Shown here piece after piece: positions 8,884 to 18,502 of a DNA stretch of 64,000 bases. The DNA comes from an uncultured SAR86 cluster bacterium (GTDB lineage Bacteria; Pseudomonadota; Gammaproteobacteria; Magnimaribacterales; D2472): the NCBI GenBank assembly GCA_902509555.1, contig CABWYS010000001.1, positions 1 to 64,000 of the forward strand. Direction: 5' to 3'. A program made the position numbers and the translations under genes. The notes below the pieces were generated by a model. That model ran no database searches. It had not been told where the DNA came from and saw only the letters and a list, made by a program, of their open reading frames with translations. Numbering within the stretch: the first letter of the stretch is position 1; each line of letters begins with the position of its first letter.

Positions 8884-10692
8884 TTAATAGCCAGCTTGTT
8901 CAGAATTGATAGTTTGAAACCATTCATTATCTAAAACTTCATAATTGCTAGAGTTAGGCTTCAAGCAATAAATCTGATCAGACACTTTATCAATATTAAA
9001 TGCCTCATTCCTGAGATCATTTTTCTTCAATTTAAAAGTCCCTGTGGTATCCATTTCTTGAATAATCCTTATAAAGAGAGGCCGAGCGTATTTAGGGAGG
9101 CTATTTTCTACATGATTAGAGAAGCCTTGCCAATCAAAGCTACTGGCATCTTCAAGACTAAAAGCAGCCATGCCAGCTCTACCCTCACAGCCTGGTATCT
9201 CTACCCCATATACATTAGACATATTCACATCCTTGAAGCCATTTAAAATCTCACCCACTTCATTCGTTGAGACATTCTCTGACTTCCACCTAAAAGTATC
9301 CCCGACTCGATCGACAAATTGATAGTGAGTTTTACCCAATGCATAACCTACATCGACTGTTTTTATAAGATCTCCTGTATTAAACCAAGCATCTCCTTTT
9401 TCAAAAACATCTCTTAATATTTTCTTTTCAGTAGCCTGAGCATCTGTGTACCCATTAAAAACAGAATTCGGTGATATAAAAACAATCAATAATCCTGGAT
9501 CATGATTAGTTATTTTTTTACAAGTCCCGTCTTCATTTTTAATAATCTTATCTTCAGCAACATCGTATTCAATCAAAGCTACTTGGGCATTAGTCATACC
9601 AATAGTTTTATCCTTATTTAATAGATTCATAAAGAGAGCATTACCCTCACTTGCGCCATAAATTTCAACAATTCTATCGACCCCAAACCTTTCTTTGAAA
9701 ATGTCCCAGACATCTGGTCTAAGGCCGTTTCCAACCATCACTTTAAGAGGGTTATTTTGCTCAGCTGGTGTTGGCTCTGTATTAGCCAAATACCTACAAA
9801 GCTCACCTATATAAACCAATGCAGTTGTATTATATTTTTGTACTTCATCCCAAAAAGAGGAGGCGGAAAATTTTCTTTTAATGAATGTAGAAGCTCCAGC
9901 CTGAATAACAGCACATATTCCTAACATTAAACCGGTTGAATGGTATAAAGGTAAGCTATTGTGCATGCAGTCTGTTTCGTTAATTCTATAGCCAGCCATC
10001 TTAATGTTAACTGAGGCGGCCATAAGTTTTTGATTTGGGCAAATTGCTGCTTTTGGAACTCCTGTAGTTCCAGAAGTAAAAATATAACAGGCAACATCTT
10101 TTACTCTAACCGAATTTGTTTCTTCTAAATTATCGTCGTCAGAAAGATCTAATTGAGCTTTAAGATCTATAGCCCAATCTGGCAAAGAATACTGCGCAGT
10201 ATCTTGTGCCCATAAAAAATCTTCTTGTTTGGTAATATTAATTTGATTTAACACATCCTCTAGAGGGCTAGCTCTTTCTGCTCCAACTATACATTTCACA
10301 GCATCAGAAGAGTTAATGCAATGAATCAAAGGATCGCCTGTTAAGCTTGTATTAATCAGGACAGCTATTGCGCCAATTTTATTTAACGCCAACAATGAAA
10401 TAAGAAAACTAGGTCGATTTTCCATAAACAAAACCACCCTATCACCATGCTTCACACCAGTTGAAACTAGATATCTTGCCATGCTGTTAGCAGCTTTATT
10501 TGTATGACCGTATGTCCACATTTCATCTTCGAAGTATAAAAAAGGCCTTTCAGAAAATTTCTCAGTTGTATCTTGAAAAAGATGGGCCAATGAACCTGAG
10601 TCTTCTGGATCTGGAAATTTATAACGCATGACTGGGATTAAATATCTCAGCTCACCCACTACCCTAAAAAATTCTATTACTTTGTTAAACAA
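8884..10692 (-). CDS. Long-chain/very-long-chain acyl-CoA synthetase (FATP-like AMP-binding enzyme)
   Basis: ORF; YIFTSGTTGVPKAAI, EIYGASEGN, FNTGDLIK..HYQFVDRVGDTFRWKSENVSTNEV. Confidence 0.85.
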   Translation of the reverse strand: MFNKVIEFFRVVGELRYLIPVMRYKFPDPEDSGSLAHLFQDTTEKFSERPFLYFEDEMWTYGHTNKAANSMARYLVSTGVKHGDRVVLFMENRPSFLISLLALNKIGAIAVLINTSLTGDPLIHCINSSDAVKCIVGAERASPLEDVLNQINITKQEDFLWAQDTAQYSLPDWAIDLKAQLDLSDDDNLEETNSVRVKDVACYIFTSGTTGVPKAAICPNQKLMAASVNIKMAGYRINETDCMHNSLPLYHSTGLMLGICAVIQAGASTFIKRKFSASSFWDEVQKYNTTALVYIGELCRYLANTEPTPAEQNNPLKVMVGNGLRPDVWDIFKERFGVDRIVEIYGASEGNALFMNLLNKDKTIGMTNAQVALIEYDVAEDKIIKNEDGTCKKITNHDPGLLIVFISPNSVFNGYTDAQATEKKILRDVFEKGDAWFNTGDLIKTVDVGYALGKTHYQFVDRVGDTFRWKSENVSTNEVGEILNGFKDVNMSNVYGVEIPGCEGRAGMAAFSLEDASSFDWQGFSNHVENSLPKYARPLFIRIIQEMDTTGTFKLKKNDLRNEAFNIDKVSDQIYCLKPNSSNYEVLDNEWFQTINSEQAGY

Positions 10693-10822
10693 TTGTTTCC
10701 CCTAAATATAAAACCTGCTGATGCTTAATAGACAAAAAACAGTTAATGAATTCTATCAAATATCAACATTATTAGTCGCAAATAAAAAAATGAGCCGTAC
10801 TAATATAATGACCGTAATCTAT

Positions 10823-12148
10823 TTAAATTCTTTGGAAATTGTATATATCGCCCAAATCTAATAATTGAGTTAATTCATCTAAAAATGTATAGGATTCTTG
10901 CATCAACTTTATATCTAATAAATCTTCTGGGTAAAGTTTATCCCTGTAATGTTTGCTGACTAGTGCCCTTAAATCCATAAGTTTTGTTGGGCTTAGCAAA
11001 AATTTTTCATTGAGCTTATCAAACTCATCATTGTTTACTACAGCTTTAAATCTTAAGCAGGCTGGTCCTCCTCCATTCATCATGCTTTGACGAATATCAA
11101 CAAATTCAAGGTGCTTGATGGGTGATGAAGATTTAATTTCTTCCAGCCATCGCATGCAATTAGGATGATTGTGAACTTCTTCTGGCAGGAGCATCATCAT
11201 CTCGTTATTATCAACAGTAATTAATTGCGAGTTAAGCAAATAACTTGATACAAGGTCATTAAGAGAAATGTCTTCAGAGAGAATTTCAATTGGGTGAAAG
11301 CCTTTCACATGTTCTTTGAGATGGTGCAACACTCTTTCTAATTCGACCCTGTCTGCAAATGCTTCTTGATGAAAGATAAAAACCTCTTCATTAGCCAGAC
11401 TCACAATGTCATTATGAAAACTCCCTGAATTAATGGCTTGTTCGTTTTGTTTTAAAAATAGCACTCGTTCTGGATCAAGTTGATGTTGGGTTGAAACTGC
11501 TTGAGAAATTTCTTCTGCTTGGCGAGCAATAATGCCCTGATGCGATTCAAATGCAGGGCTTCCATAGACAAAAATTTGAAAGCCTGGCATGAGATGCTGC
11601 GCACTTACTCTTAGGTGATTTGCTGCGCCCTCGTCACCATAACCTGAAATATTTTTAATTGGATTATGCACTTGAGCAACTCCTCCAAACATAAGCTCTA
11701 ATTGAGTCTTTGTAAATTCATGCTCAATGGAACGATGAAACATAGAATTTAAATTGGCTGGAGTAATATGGATGTTTTGATCATAGCTATCAATACTAGG
11801 AGAGAAAGTTGCTGCATTAGCTGCCCACATTGATGAAGCAGAATAAACATTTTTTAATAAAGCTGGATTTTGTTTGGTTGCCTGATTGATGACCTCTTCA
11901 TCTGTACCACCAAATCCTAGAGCTCTAAGAGTCATTAAGTGTGGGCGCTCATGAGGCAAGAAAAATCCCTGTGGAATCCCTTGATCCATGATAAGCCTCA
12001 TTTTATCAAGACCCTGCAATGCAGCGGCTTGAGGATTTGATGTTTGGTTGAGATGTTTTTGCGAGGCTAAATTACCTTGCGATAAGCCAGCATAGTTGTG
12101 AGTCGGCCCAATTAAGCCGTCAAAATTAATCTCACCCGAATAAGTCAT
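10823..12148 (-). CDS. astB: N-succinylarginine dihydrolase
   Basis: ORF; EINFDGLIGPTHNYAGLSQGNLAS, AANHLRVS, NGGGPACLR. Confidence 0.95.
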   Translation of the reverse strand: MTYSGEINFDGLIGPTHNYAGLSQGNLASQKHLNQTSNPQAAALQGLDKMRLIMDQGIPQGFFLPHERPHLMTLRALGFGGTDEEVINQATKQNPALLKNVYSASSMWAANAATFSPSIDSYDQNIHITPANLNSMFHRSIEHEFTKTQLELMFGGVAQVHNPIKNISGYGDEGAANHLRVSAQHLMPGFQIFVYGSPAFESHQGIIARQAEEISQAVSTQHQLDPERVLFLKQNEQAINSGSFHNDIVSLANEEVFIFHQEAFADRVELERVLHHLKEHVKGFHPIEILSEDISLNDLVSSYLLNSQLITVDNNEMMMLLPEEVHNHPNCMRWLEEIKSSSPIKHLEFVDIRQSMMNGGGPACLRFKAVVNNDEFDKLNEKFLLSPTKLMDLRALVSKHYRDKLYPEDLLDIKLMQESYTFLDELTQLLDLGDIYNFQRI

Positions 12149-13558
12149 CTATAGTTTTTTTACAATTGATGCCTTCGGCCATGCACAATAATCTGCAGCA
12201 TAAAAACCTGCTGGTCTCAGGTTGCCACTTCTACCTATCCCGCCAAATGGAAAGGCTCCGGATGCACCCGTTGTAGTTGAATTAAAATTTATCACACCTG
12301 CATTAATTCTTTGTGTAAATCCTTCGAATAATTTCTCATTGTCTGAAATGAGCCCTGCTGCCAAACCATATTTTGTATTATTTGCTTCTGCCACAGCATC
12401 ATCAAAGGTACCAGCAAAATACACCTGCAACATTGGACCAAAGTTTTCTTCATCATAAGATTTTTTCATGCCGGTAATATTGATCAAACTGGGTGTAACC
12501 AAGTTAAATGAGCCCCTAACTTTACGAGCCTTCAGAATTGATTTGGCACCCAGCTTGATTAGCTTATCTTGAAAAGCTAAAAATCTATCAGTGGCTTTGG
12601 GTGAGATTAATGGGCCGTAGTAAAGATTTGATTCATCTGTATAGGAAAGCGATTGAATCCTCTGCTTCAATTTAGCTAAAATTTTCTTGCCATTATTATT
12701 ATTGGGAAGAATCAGTCGACGAGCGCAAGTACAACGTTGGCCTGATGAAATAAATGCAGATTCAAAAATAAGATCTACTGCGGCATTAATTTTTTGAGTC
12801 GACCAAACCACCAATGGATTATTGCCCCCTAATTCCAATGCAAGGATCTTCTCTGGGTAATCAGCCATGATTTTATTAATTTGTTTGCCAACTTTGTAGC
12901 TACCAGTGAAAAGCAATCCCTTGTTTAGAGGATGCTTGCAAAGACCTTGGACTATATCTTTGCCTCCATGAATCATATTAATCACACCAGCAGGCAATCC
13001 CGCTTTATCCCATAGCATCATCATATACTCTGCAACCATAGGAGTTGACTCACTTGGCTTATATACAATCGTATTTCCGGCAATAAGTGCTGGAGTTATA
13101 TGACCATTGGGTAAATGTAGCGGGAAATTAAATGGTCCAACAACCGACATAACACCGTGAGATGCATGCTGAAGACTTGTCTGCATGACGCCCAGAGAAT
13201 TTCTTTCAGAACCTGTGCGTTTTTTATATGCAAGAATTGAATTATTAAGCTTGGCCAGAGTGGCGGCAACCTCAGAAGCAGCATCATCATGAGTTTTACC
13301 AGTTTCTGTTGAAATAAGCTTAGTCATTGACAGCTTATTCTTTTCAAGCAAAGCATAAAATTTTCTAATAATTTTTATTCTTGTTTGGATCGATTCAGCT
13401 GACCATCCATCATGACTCTTATGGGCGGCATGCATTGCTGCATTTAATTGGGAAACATTGGCAAAATTGCCCTCCCAAACTATTTCACCCGTCAAAGGAT
13501 TCATGGATTTAAATAACTTGTCTTTTCCCGAGGACCATTGATTTTGTATGTAAAGCAT
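12149..13558 (-). CDS. astD: Succinylglutamate semialdehyde dehydrogenase
   Basis: ORF; ALDH motifs LELGGNNPLVVW, SGQRCTCARRL; between astA and astB. Confidence 0.95.
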   Translation of the reverse strand: MLYIQNQWSSGKDKLFKSMNPLTGEIVWEGNFANVSQLNAAMHAAHKSHDGWSAESIQTRIKIIRKFYALLEKNKLSMTKLISTETGKTHDDAASEVAATLAKLNNSILAYKKRTGSERNSLGVMQTSLQHASHGVMSVVGPFNFPLHLPNGHITPALIAGNTIVYKPSESTPMVAEYMMMLWDKAGLPAGVINMIHGGKDIVQGLCKHPLNKGLLFTGSYKVGKQINKIMADYPEKILALELGGNNPLVVWSTQKINAAVDLIFESAFISSGQRCTCARRLILPNNNNGKKILAKLKQRIQSLSYTDESNLYYGPLISPKATDRFLAFQDKLIKLGAKSILKARKVRGSFNLVTPSLINITGMKKSYDEENFGPMLQVYFAGTFDDAVAEANNTKYGLAAGLISDNEKLFEGFTQRINAGVINFNSTTTGASGAFPFGGIGRSGNLRPAGFYAADYCAWPKASIVKKL

Positions 13559-14562
13559 TAGTTGACCTGCGCTAGGGAGCCTGGCTTTAAATTCAAAGCT
13601 TTTGCTACTTTGGCTGAGATGAAAAGCTCCTTCTTATCTTTATCAAAAGCATAATTTTCTTTGACCACGGCAAAATCATCAATAGATGGATTTGCAATAA
13701 AGCCAAAACGATCAAAGTTAATATTTCTTTTGATCACAATAGGAAATAACTTTGCAGATTTAACTATAGGGATATCTTTAATTTTTGCCTCCAAGCATGG
13801 CCCTCCATCTAAAACGTCGATCAAACCATTAGGTCTAAAGTTTTGTTTTCTCAATAGTGAATATGCAGGCATGGCATTGGGATGTGGTTTGCCAATAACT
13901 CTTTGAACTTTTTTTGGCATATGTTCGATGATAAATGGATATTTGGGAATGGATTCCATAATAAAATGATTATCTATGTAACTAATTTCATCGGCTTTAA
14001 AAAAATCAAGATTAAAAAAAGTTTTACTAAATGAATTCCAAAAATAAGACTCGTCTTTAGCATTTTTAAATCCTCTAATTTCCACAAATAGCTTTGGATC
14101 AAAGCGTTGTTGATGAGCAGACATAAAAATGAATCTAGAAAAAGAAAGAAGTGAGCCTCGCCCCTTCCCTCTAAAAGCTGGCTTAAGAAATAAAGTTCCT
14201 AGCTCGGAATATGGCTGCTTGCAAAGGTGAAGAGAAAGGACATCTAAGTCCTTAGTGAAATTGAGAGATTTAGATTCAAGCTGTGAGATAGACTTCTTAA
14301 AAAAAACTGAAGGCTTCTTCAGTGAAACAGAGGTATAAATAGCTGATAACCCAACTATGCGACCATTGTCTTCTAGCACGAACAAATAGCTATCTTGATT
14401 TGGTTTCTTAATTTTTTTATTTTTAGATTTTTCTGACCAAGCAATTCTTTCTTTAATCTCTTTGGGTGTTTTTGGCATGGTGGTCATGCCTTTGCCAGAA
14501 TGCTTGACTAAATGCTCAACACTTTTAAAATCTGAATTTTTTACAAGCCTTACAACTTTCAT
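13558..14562 (-). CDS. astA: Arginine N-succinyltransferase
   Basis: ORF; GMTTMPKTPKEIKERI, ELGTLFLKPAFRGKGRGSLLS, DVLDGGPCLEA. Confidence 0.93.
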   Translation of the reverse strand: MKVVRLVKNSDFKSVEHLVKHSGKGMTTMPKTPKEIKERIAWSEKSKNKKIKKPNQDSYLFVLEDNGRIVGLSAIYTSVSLKKPSVFFKKSISQLESKSLNFTKDLDVLSLHLCKQPYSELGTLFLKPAFRGKGRGSLLSFSRFIFMSAHQQRFDPKLFVEIRGFKNAKDESYFWNSFSKTFFNLDFFKADEISYIDNHFIMESIPKYPFIIEHMPKKVQRVIGKPHPNAMPAYSLLRKQNFRPNGLIDVLDGGPCLEAKIKDIPIVKSAKLFPIVIKRNINFDRFGFIANPSIDDFAVVKENYAFDKDKKELFISAKVAKALNLKPGSLAQVN

Positions 14563-14568
14563 AAAGTC

Positions 14569-14574
14569 ATTATA
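14569..14574 (-). promoter_or_regulatory. Extended -10 element (TGTTATAAT) immediately upstream of astA
   Basis: Minus strand ...TTGTTATAATGACTTTATG; predicted TSS coincides with the start codon. Confidence 0.45.
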
Positions 14575-14619
14575 ACAACTATAGGCTCTTGGGAGTGGTG
14601 ATTAGTATTGGATAAATTG

Positions 14620-15489
14620 CTATTTCAATTTACAAATAATTTCATTAAAAAATTTTTCCATGCCTTCGATCTTTTTCTCTAGAGGTGCATCATTCATCGT
14701 TCCATATAGCATCCATGGATATGTGGTCATGGTCGTCACACCTAGATCTTTCATTTGCCCAAAACCTTCAAGGCTAAAAGCATCCCAGCAACTAAAGCAA
14801 ATAAATTCATAATTTTCTTTGGGAGGTAGCTCTTGTCTTTTTTCGTTTAATTTTACTATTAAGGCTTCAAGCTCGCTCAAACTGTGCATATCTGAAATCC
14901 AACCATCATGCCTTGCTGCCCTGTTGAGAGCTGGCTCTGAAAAGCCGCCAACATAGATAGGAATATCTTTTTTTGGTGCAGGCAGCATCTCTAATTTTTT
15001 GAAATTAAAAAATTGGCCTTTGAACTCAACCATCTCTCCTGACCATAGCAATTTCATAATTTCAAGCATTTCATCGGCGCGGGCTCCTCTGCGTCGGAAC
15101 TCTTGACCGCCAGCTTCAAATTCTTCTGGCATCCATCCCATACCTATTCCCAAGTCAAACCTGCCATTGGAAACTGCGTCAAGTGTGGATATCTCTTTAG
15201 CAACTCTCAGTGGATTTCTAGCCGGAAGAACATAGACACTGGTATAGAACCTTATATTTTTAGTAGCTCCAGCAAGAAAAGACAAAGAGTTTATAGGATC
15301 CGGCCAATCAGTGCCCTGCTCCCATCTCACACTTCCATCTTCAGTGTATGGATAAGGAACTGAAAAATTTTCTGGATGAATTAAATGATCTGAAACAGCA
15401 AGAAAATCATACCCAATCTCATCAGCAGCCATACCCAATGATTTCATTTCATCCATTGGTAACATTGATAGAGGTATTGCAAATTTCAT
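14620..15489 (-). CDS. LLM-class (F420/FMN-dependent) oxidoreductase
   Basis: ORF trimmed to MKFAIPLSMLPM; FLAVSDHLI, GRFDLGIGMGWMPEEFEAGGQEFRRRGARADEML. Confidence 0.85.
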   Translation of the reverse strand: MKFAIPLSMLPMDEMKSLGMAADEIGYDFLAVSDHLIHPENFSVPYPYTEDGSVRWEQGTDWPDPINSLSFLAGATKNIRFYTSVYVLPARNPLRVAKEISTLDAVSNGRFDLGIGMGWMPEEFEAGGQEFRRRGARADEMLEIMKLLWSGEMVEFKGQFFNFKKLEMLPAPKKDIPIYVGGFSEPALNRAARHDGWISDMHSLSELEALIVKLNEKRQELPPKENYEFICFSCWDAFSLEGFGQMKDLGVTTMTTYPWMLYGTMNDAPLEKKIEGMEKFFNEIICKLK

Positions 15490-16691
15490 ATTCCCATAGC
15501 CCTGGTAACAAACCAAAAAGTTCCCATAGAGAATACTACAGCACCCGTAATTTTATGAATAGAACCGTAATAAGACTGAGAAAAATAACGTTTTGCTAAT
15601 GCAAATAAGCCGAGTATTCCAAAAGCTACTGCTAACTGACCCAACTCAACTCCAAGATTGAAACTCAAGATTATCTGCCACAATCGATCCTGGGGAATCC
15701 CCACTTCTGCAATTGAGGAAGCAAATCCAAGCCCATGAATTAATCCAAAAAATACAGTAATCATCAAGGGGATCCATGGAGAAGGATAATGATACGTTAA
15801 GCTTAAATAAATGGTTAGAAATAATGCTAAGCCTAATATTAGCAGGGGCTCTAGAACTCCAAATAACGCTAATGGAAATAATGCAATAGATGCAAATATA
15901 AAATGTTTAATTCCCTTATCAAATTCATAATGATGCTTGAAAAACTTTTCAACAGCTAAAAGCAATATTGAAAATCCTATTAAAATCTCAACCATTTCTG
16001 AATGCACTCTCAAAACATTCATAGCACCAAGACCAAGGGTTAAGCTATGCCCGATAGTAAATCCAGTAATAGCAATAACGAGGTTTCTACCTTGATATAA
16101 AAGAATGAGGCCCAGCAAAAATGCTAGATGATCCCAGCCACTTAGAATATGCTCGATACCTGAAATTAAATAACCCCAATAGGAGCTTTGATTTCTGTTG
16201 GGTTGAGATAAAGAATTGATCTGCCAAACATCGGTTTGACTTGCAAACATAAATTCAGGAATGGTTTCACCATCTATGACTCCCCTAGCAATGTGGGTAT
16301 GAGTAACGCCTAGGTCTTGAAATAAAGAAATTGAGACATTGGATGGTAATGTTGAGCACTTAAAATCCCAATAAAATTTTAAAACCCCAGCTGCATTATT
16401 TTCATTGAACTCTACTGGTTGATTTAGCTTGCATTTATCTCCAAGAATAATTGCATCGCCTAAATAGTTTGTAAAATATTCATATGATTGAAATTTTATG
16501 CCTGGATTTAAAGCTTCAAAAATACCCCTCTTAATTGTTCCCGTGATCCTAACCTCAACTCCACTTTCAAGATTGAGAAACTGAAACTTTGAATAAGATT
16601 CACTACGATTATGAGCTTCCAGCGGCAACAAAAGCTGAAAGATAAATAAAAGTAAAAGTTTTTTAGAGGTCATTTGCCTTAATAACGTCAT
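15486..16691 (-). CDS. HupE/UreJ family membrane protein with N-terminal extracytoplasmic domain
   Basis: ORF; signal-like N-terminus, then GIEHILSGWDHLAFLLGLILL, TGFTIGHSLTL, GLIHGLGFAS, FNLGVELGQL. Confidence 0.8.
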   Translation of the reverse strand: MTLLRQMTSKKLLLLFIFQLLLPLEAHNRSESYSKFQFLNLESGVEVRITGTIKRGIFEALNPGIKFQSYEYFTNYLGDAIILGDKCKLNQPVEFNENNAAGVLKFYWDFKCSTLPSNVSISLFQDLGVTHTHIARGVIDGETIPEFMFASQTDVWQINSLSQPNRNQSSYWGYLISGIEHILSGWDHLAFLLGLILLYQGRNLVIAITGFTIGHSLTLGLGAMNVLRVHSEMVEILIGFSILLLAVEKFFKHHYEFDKGIKHFIFASIALFPLALFGVLEPLLILGLALFLTIYLSLTYHYPSPWIPLMITVFFGLIHGLGFASSIAEVGIPQDRLWQIILSFNLGVELGQLAVAFGILGLFALAKRYFSQSYYGSIHKITGAVVFSMGTFWFVTRAMGI

Positions 16692-17964
16692 ACCAATTCC
16701 TTAGATCCTCTAAATATTCGTCTAACAGCTCCTCCCCTTTGAATCGAATAAATTCAGACTCCACTTGTTGATAGACATCATTAAACTCAGGCGCGCTAGA
16801 TATAATTTTTTGCAGTGGCACTAATAAATGAAAATTTCCATCAAGCTCTATTAGCTCGCTCACCTCACCTTCCTCCAAGCTCAATGCAATCTGGGTGAGA
16901 TAGGGTCCAATGTATTCCCTAATTTTCATTGCCGGCAACAAAACATTGGGCAGGCTAATAACTTCATTTTCAGCAAGCAACTTTGCAGCAACAAGATCAC
17001 CTGCAATAAGCAAATCTCTTGCTTGATTGCCAGAGATCTTTTGATTGCCATTAAAACTTAGCTTTAAAAGTTGTAACTTAGGACTGGGCGTAAACAAATC
17101 CTTGTTAAAAGAATAGAAATCTTCAAGATCTTGCCTTGAAATGCGTAAATCATTTGTCTCGGCAATAATTGAACCAATCATTTTTTGAATAATTGTGCTT
17201 CTAATCTCCGCATCATTCTCAATCATTCCAAGATCAATGCCCCGCTGGATCAATAACTCCTCATCGATCATTCTTTCGAGAATATTATCTGGATCTGAGT
17301 CTATTAATCCGGTTTTCCTTGATTGAGCAATTGATTCTAAATAAATCTCATACTTTTCTTTTGAAATTGCTCTCTCATCAATTTTAGCAACCCAATTCAA
17401 CTGAGTGACATCAATCTCTTTAACGAAACTCGAACCTATAATTCCAACGGAGATGATTCCACCTATAATTAGCAATGGATGAATTCCTAATCTCCATTGA
17501 AAAACATTTTTATGTTTTGATATTGGGGTCAAGGTCATCTTGATATGTTCTATATCATCCTCTAGATATACCTCTCCCTGAGGAACAAAACCAAAGCCCT
17601 GATAGAAATTTAGAAGTCTGTATTGTGCAGATAAACCTATCTCATAATTTGCGTACTTAGATGCGCAAAACTCAATGGCCTCCTTAGTCAAAATCTTTCC
17701 GGCACCTTCTCTTCTAATCTTTTCAGCAGTTAATACTCTGCCAATTTCTGGTCCTTCATAACGTTTTCCAGGCTTAGCAACTCTTATGTAACCCACCAGC
17801 TCATTCTTTTGATAGGCAAGCAGATGATCACAATCTTGATCTTTAAAATCAGCATCAATAAATGGACAATCTTGTTCAACAACAAAAACTTGCTGACGAA
17901 GATTGAGCAATGCATATAATTCATCTTTTGTGAGAGCAGAGTACGATTTCCATTTAATTTCCAT
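16663..17964 (-). CDS. Fusion: ElaA-like GNAT acetyltransferase + TM + PpiC/SurA-like foldase domain
   Basis: Single ORF; N-half LRQQVFVVEQDCPFIDADFKDQDCDHLLAY...IGRVLTAEKIRREGAGKILTKEAI; TM LLIIGGIISVGIIGSSF; C-half VAKIDERAISKEKYEIYL...ILERMIDEELLIQRGIDLGM. Confidence 0.75.
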   Translation of the reverse strand: MEIKWKSYSALTKDELYALLNLRQQVFVVEQDCPFIDADFKDQDCDHLLAYQKNELVGYIRVAKPGKRYEGPEIGRVLTAEKIRREGAGKILTKEAIEFCASKYANYEIGLSAQYRLLNFYQGFGFVPQGEVYLEDDIEHIKMTLTPISKHKNVFQWRLGIHPLLIIGGIISVGIIGSSFVKEIDVTQLNWVAKIDERAISKEKYEIYLESIAQSRKTGLIDSDPDNILERMIDEELLIQRGIDLGMIENDAEIRSTIIQKMIGSIIAETNDLRISRQDLEDFYSFNKDLFTPSPKLQLLKLSFNGNQKISGNQARDLLIAGDLVAAKLLAENEVISLPNVLLPAMKIREYIGPYLTQIALSLEEGEVSELIELDGNFHLLVPLQKIISSAPEFNDVYQQVESEFIRFKGEELLDEYLEDLRNWYDVIKANDL

Positions 17965-18021
17965 CCGATGATTATATTTGTTTTATTACGTATAATCTAA
18001 ATTCAAAATTAGGAGTTCTGC

Positions 18022-18501
18022 ATGAGTGAGTTTTACAACATAAACGTTAAAGACATTGAATTAAATTCAGTGGATCTAAGCAACTATCAAGGAAAAACAC
18101 TATTAATTGTGAATGTTGCTAGTAAATGTGGATTTACTCCTCAATACAAAGATCTTCAAAGTCTCTATGAAAAATATAAAGATCAAGGCTTGGAAGTTCT
18201 GGGCTTTCCTTGCAATCAATTTGGCGCCCAAGAAACTGGAACCAATGAAGAGATTCAATCTTTCTGCGATCTTACATTCAATGTCTCATTTAAGATGTTC
18301 GACAAAATTGAGGTTAATGGTTCAAATGCCAGCCCCTTATTTAAATATCTCAAGCACGAGTCTCCTGGGATTCTTGGCACAGAGGCAGTCAAATGGAATT
18401 TCACTAAGTTTCTTGTTAACAAAGACGGTCAGGTTGTTAAAAGATTTGCTCCCAAAGATGGGGAATCAGCAATCGAATCTGAGTTAGAAAAAATTCTCTA
18501 A
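18022..18501 (+). CDS. Glutathione peroxidase
   Basis: ORF; NVASKCGFTPQYKDLQSLYEKY, GFPCNQFGAQE, KWNFTKFLV; SD AGGAG upstream, TATAAT at 17991-17996. Confidence 0.93.
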   Translation: MSEFYNINVKDIELNSVDLSNYQGKTLLIVNVASKCGFTPQYKDLQSLYEKYKDQGLEVLGFPCNQFGAQETGTNEEIQSFCDLTFNVSFKMFDKIEVNGSNASPLFKYLKHESPGILGTEAVKWNFTKFLVNKDGQVVKRFAPKDGESAIESELEKIL

Positions 18502-18502
18502 G

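Noticed and set aside
10693-10822. Possible ATTAGT...ACTAAT inverted repeat between acyl-CoA synthetase and astB
   Set aside because: Only 6-bp arms with ~20-nt spacing in AT-rich DNA; expected by chance.
18113-18487. 124-aa ORF in another frame inside glutathione peroxidase
   Set aside because: Out-of-frame shadow of a well-conserved gpx gene; no homology signal.
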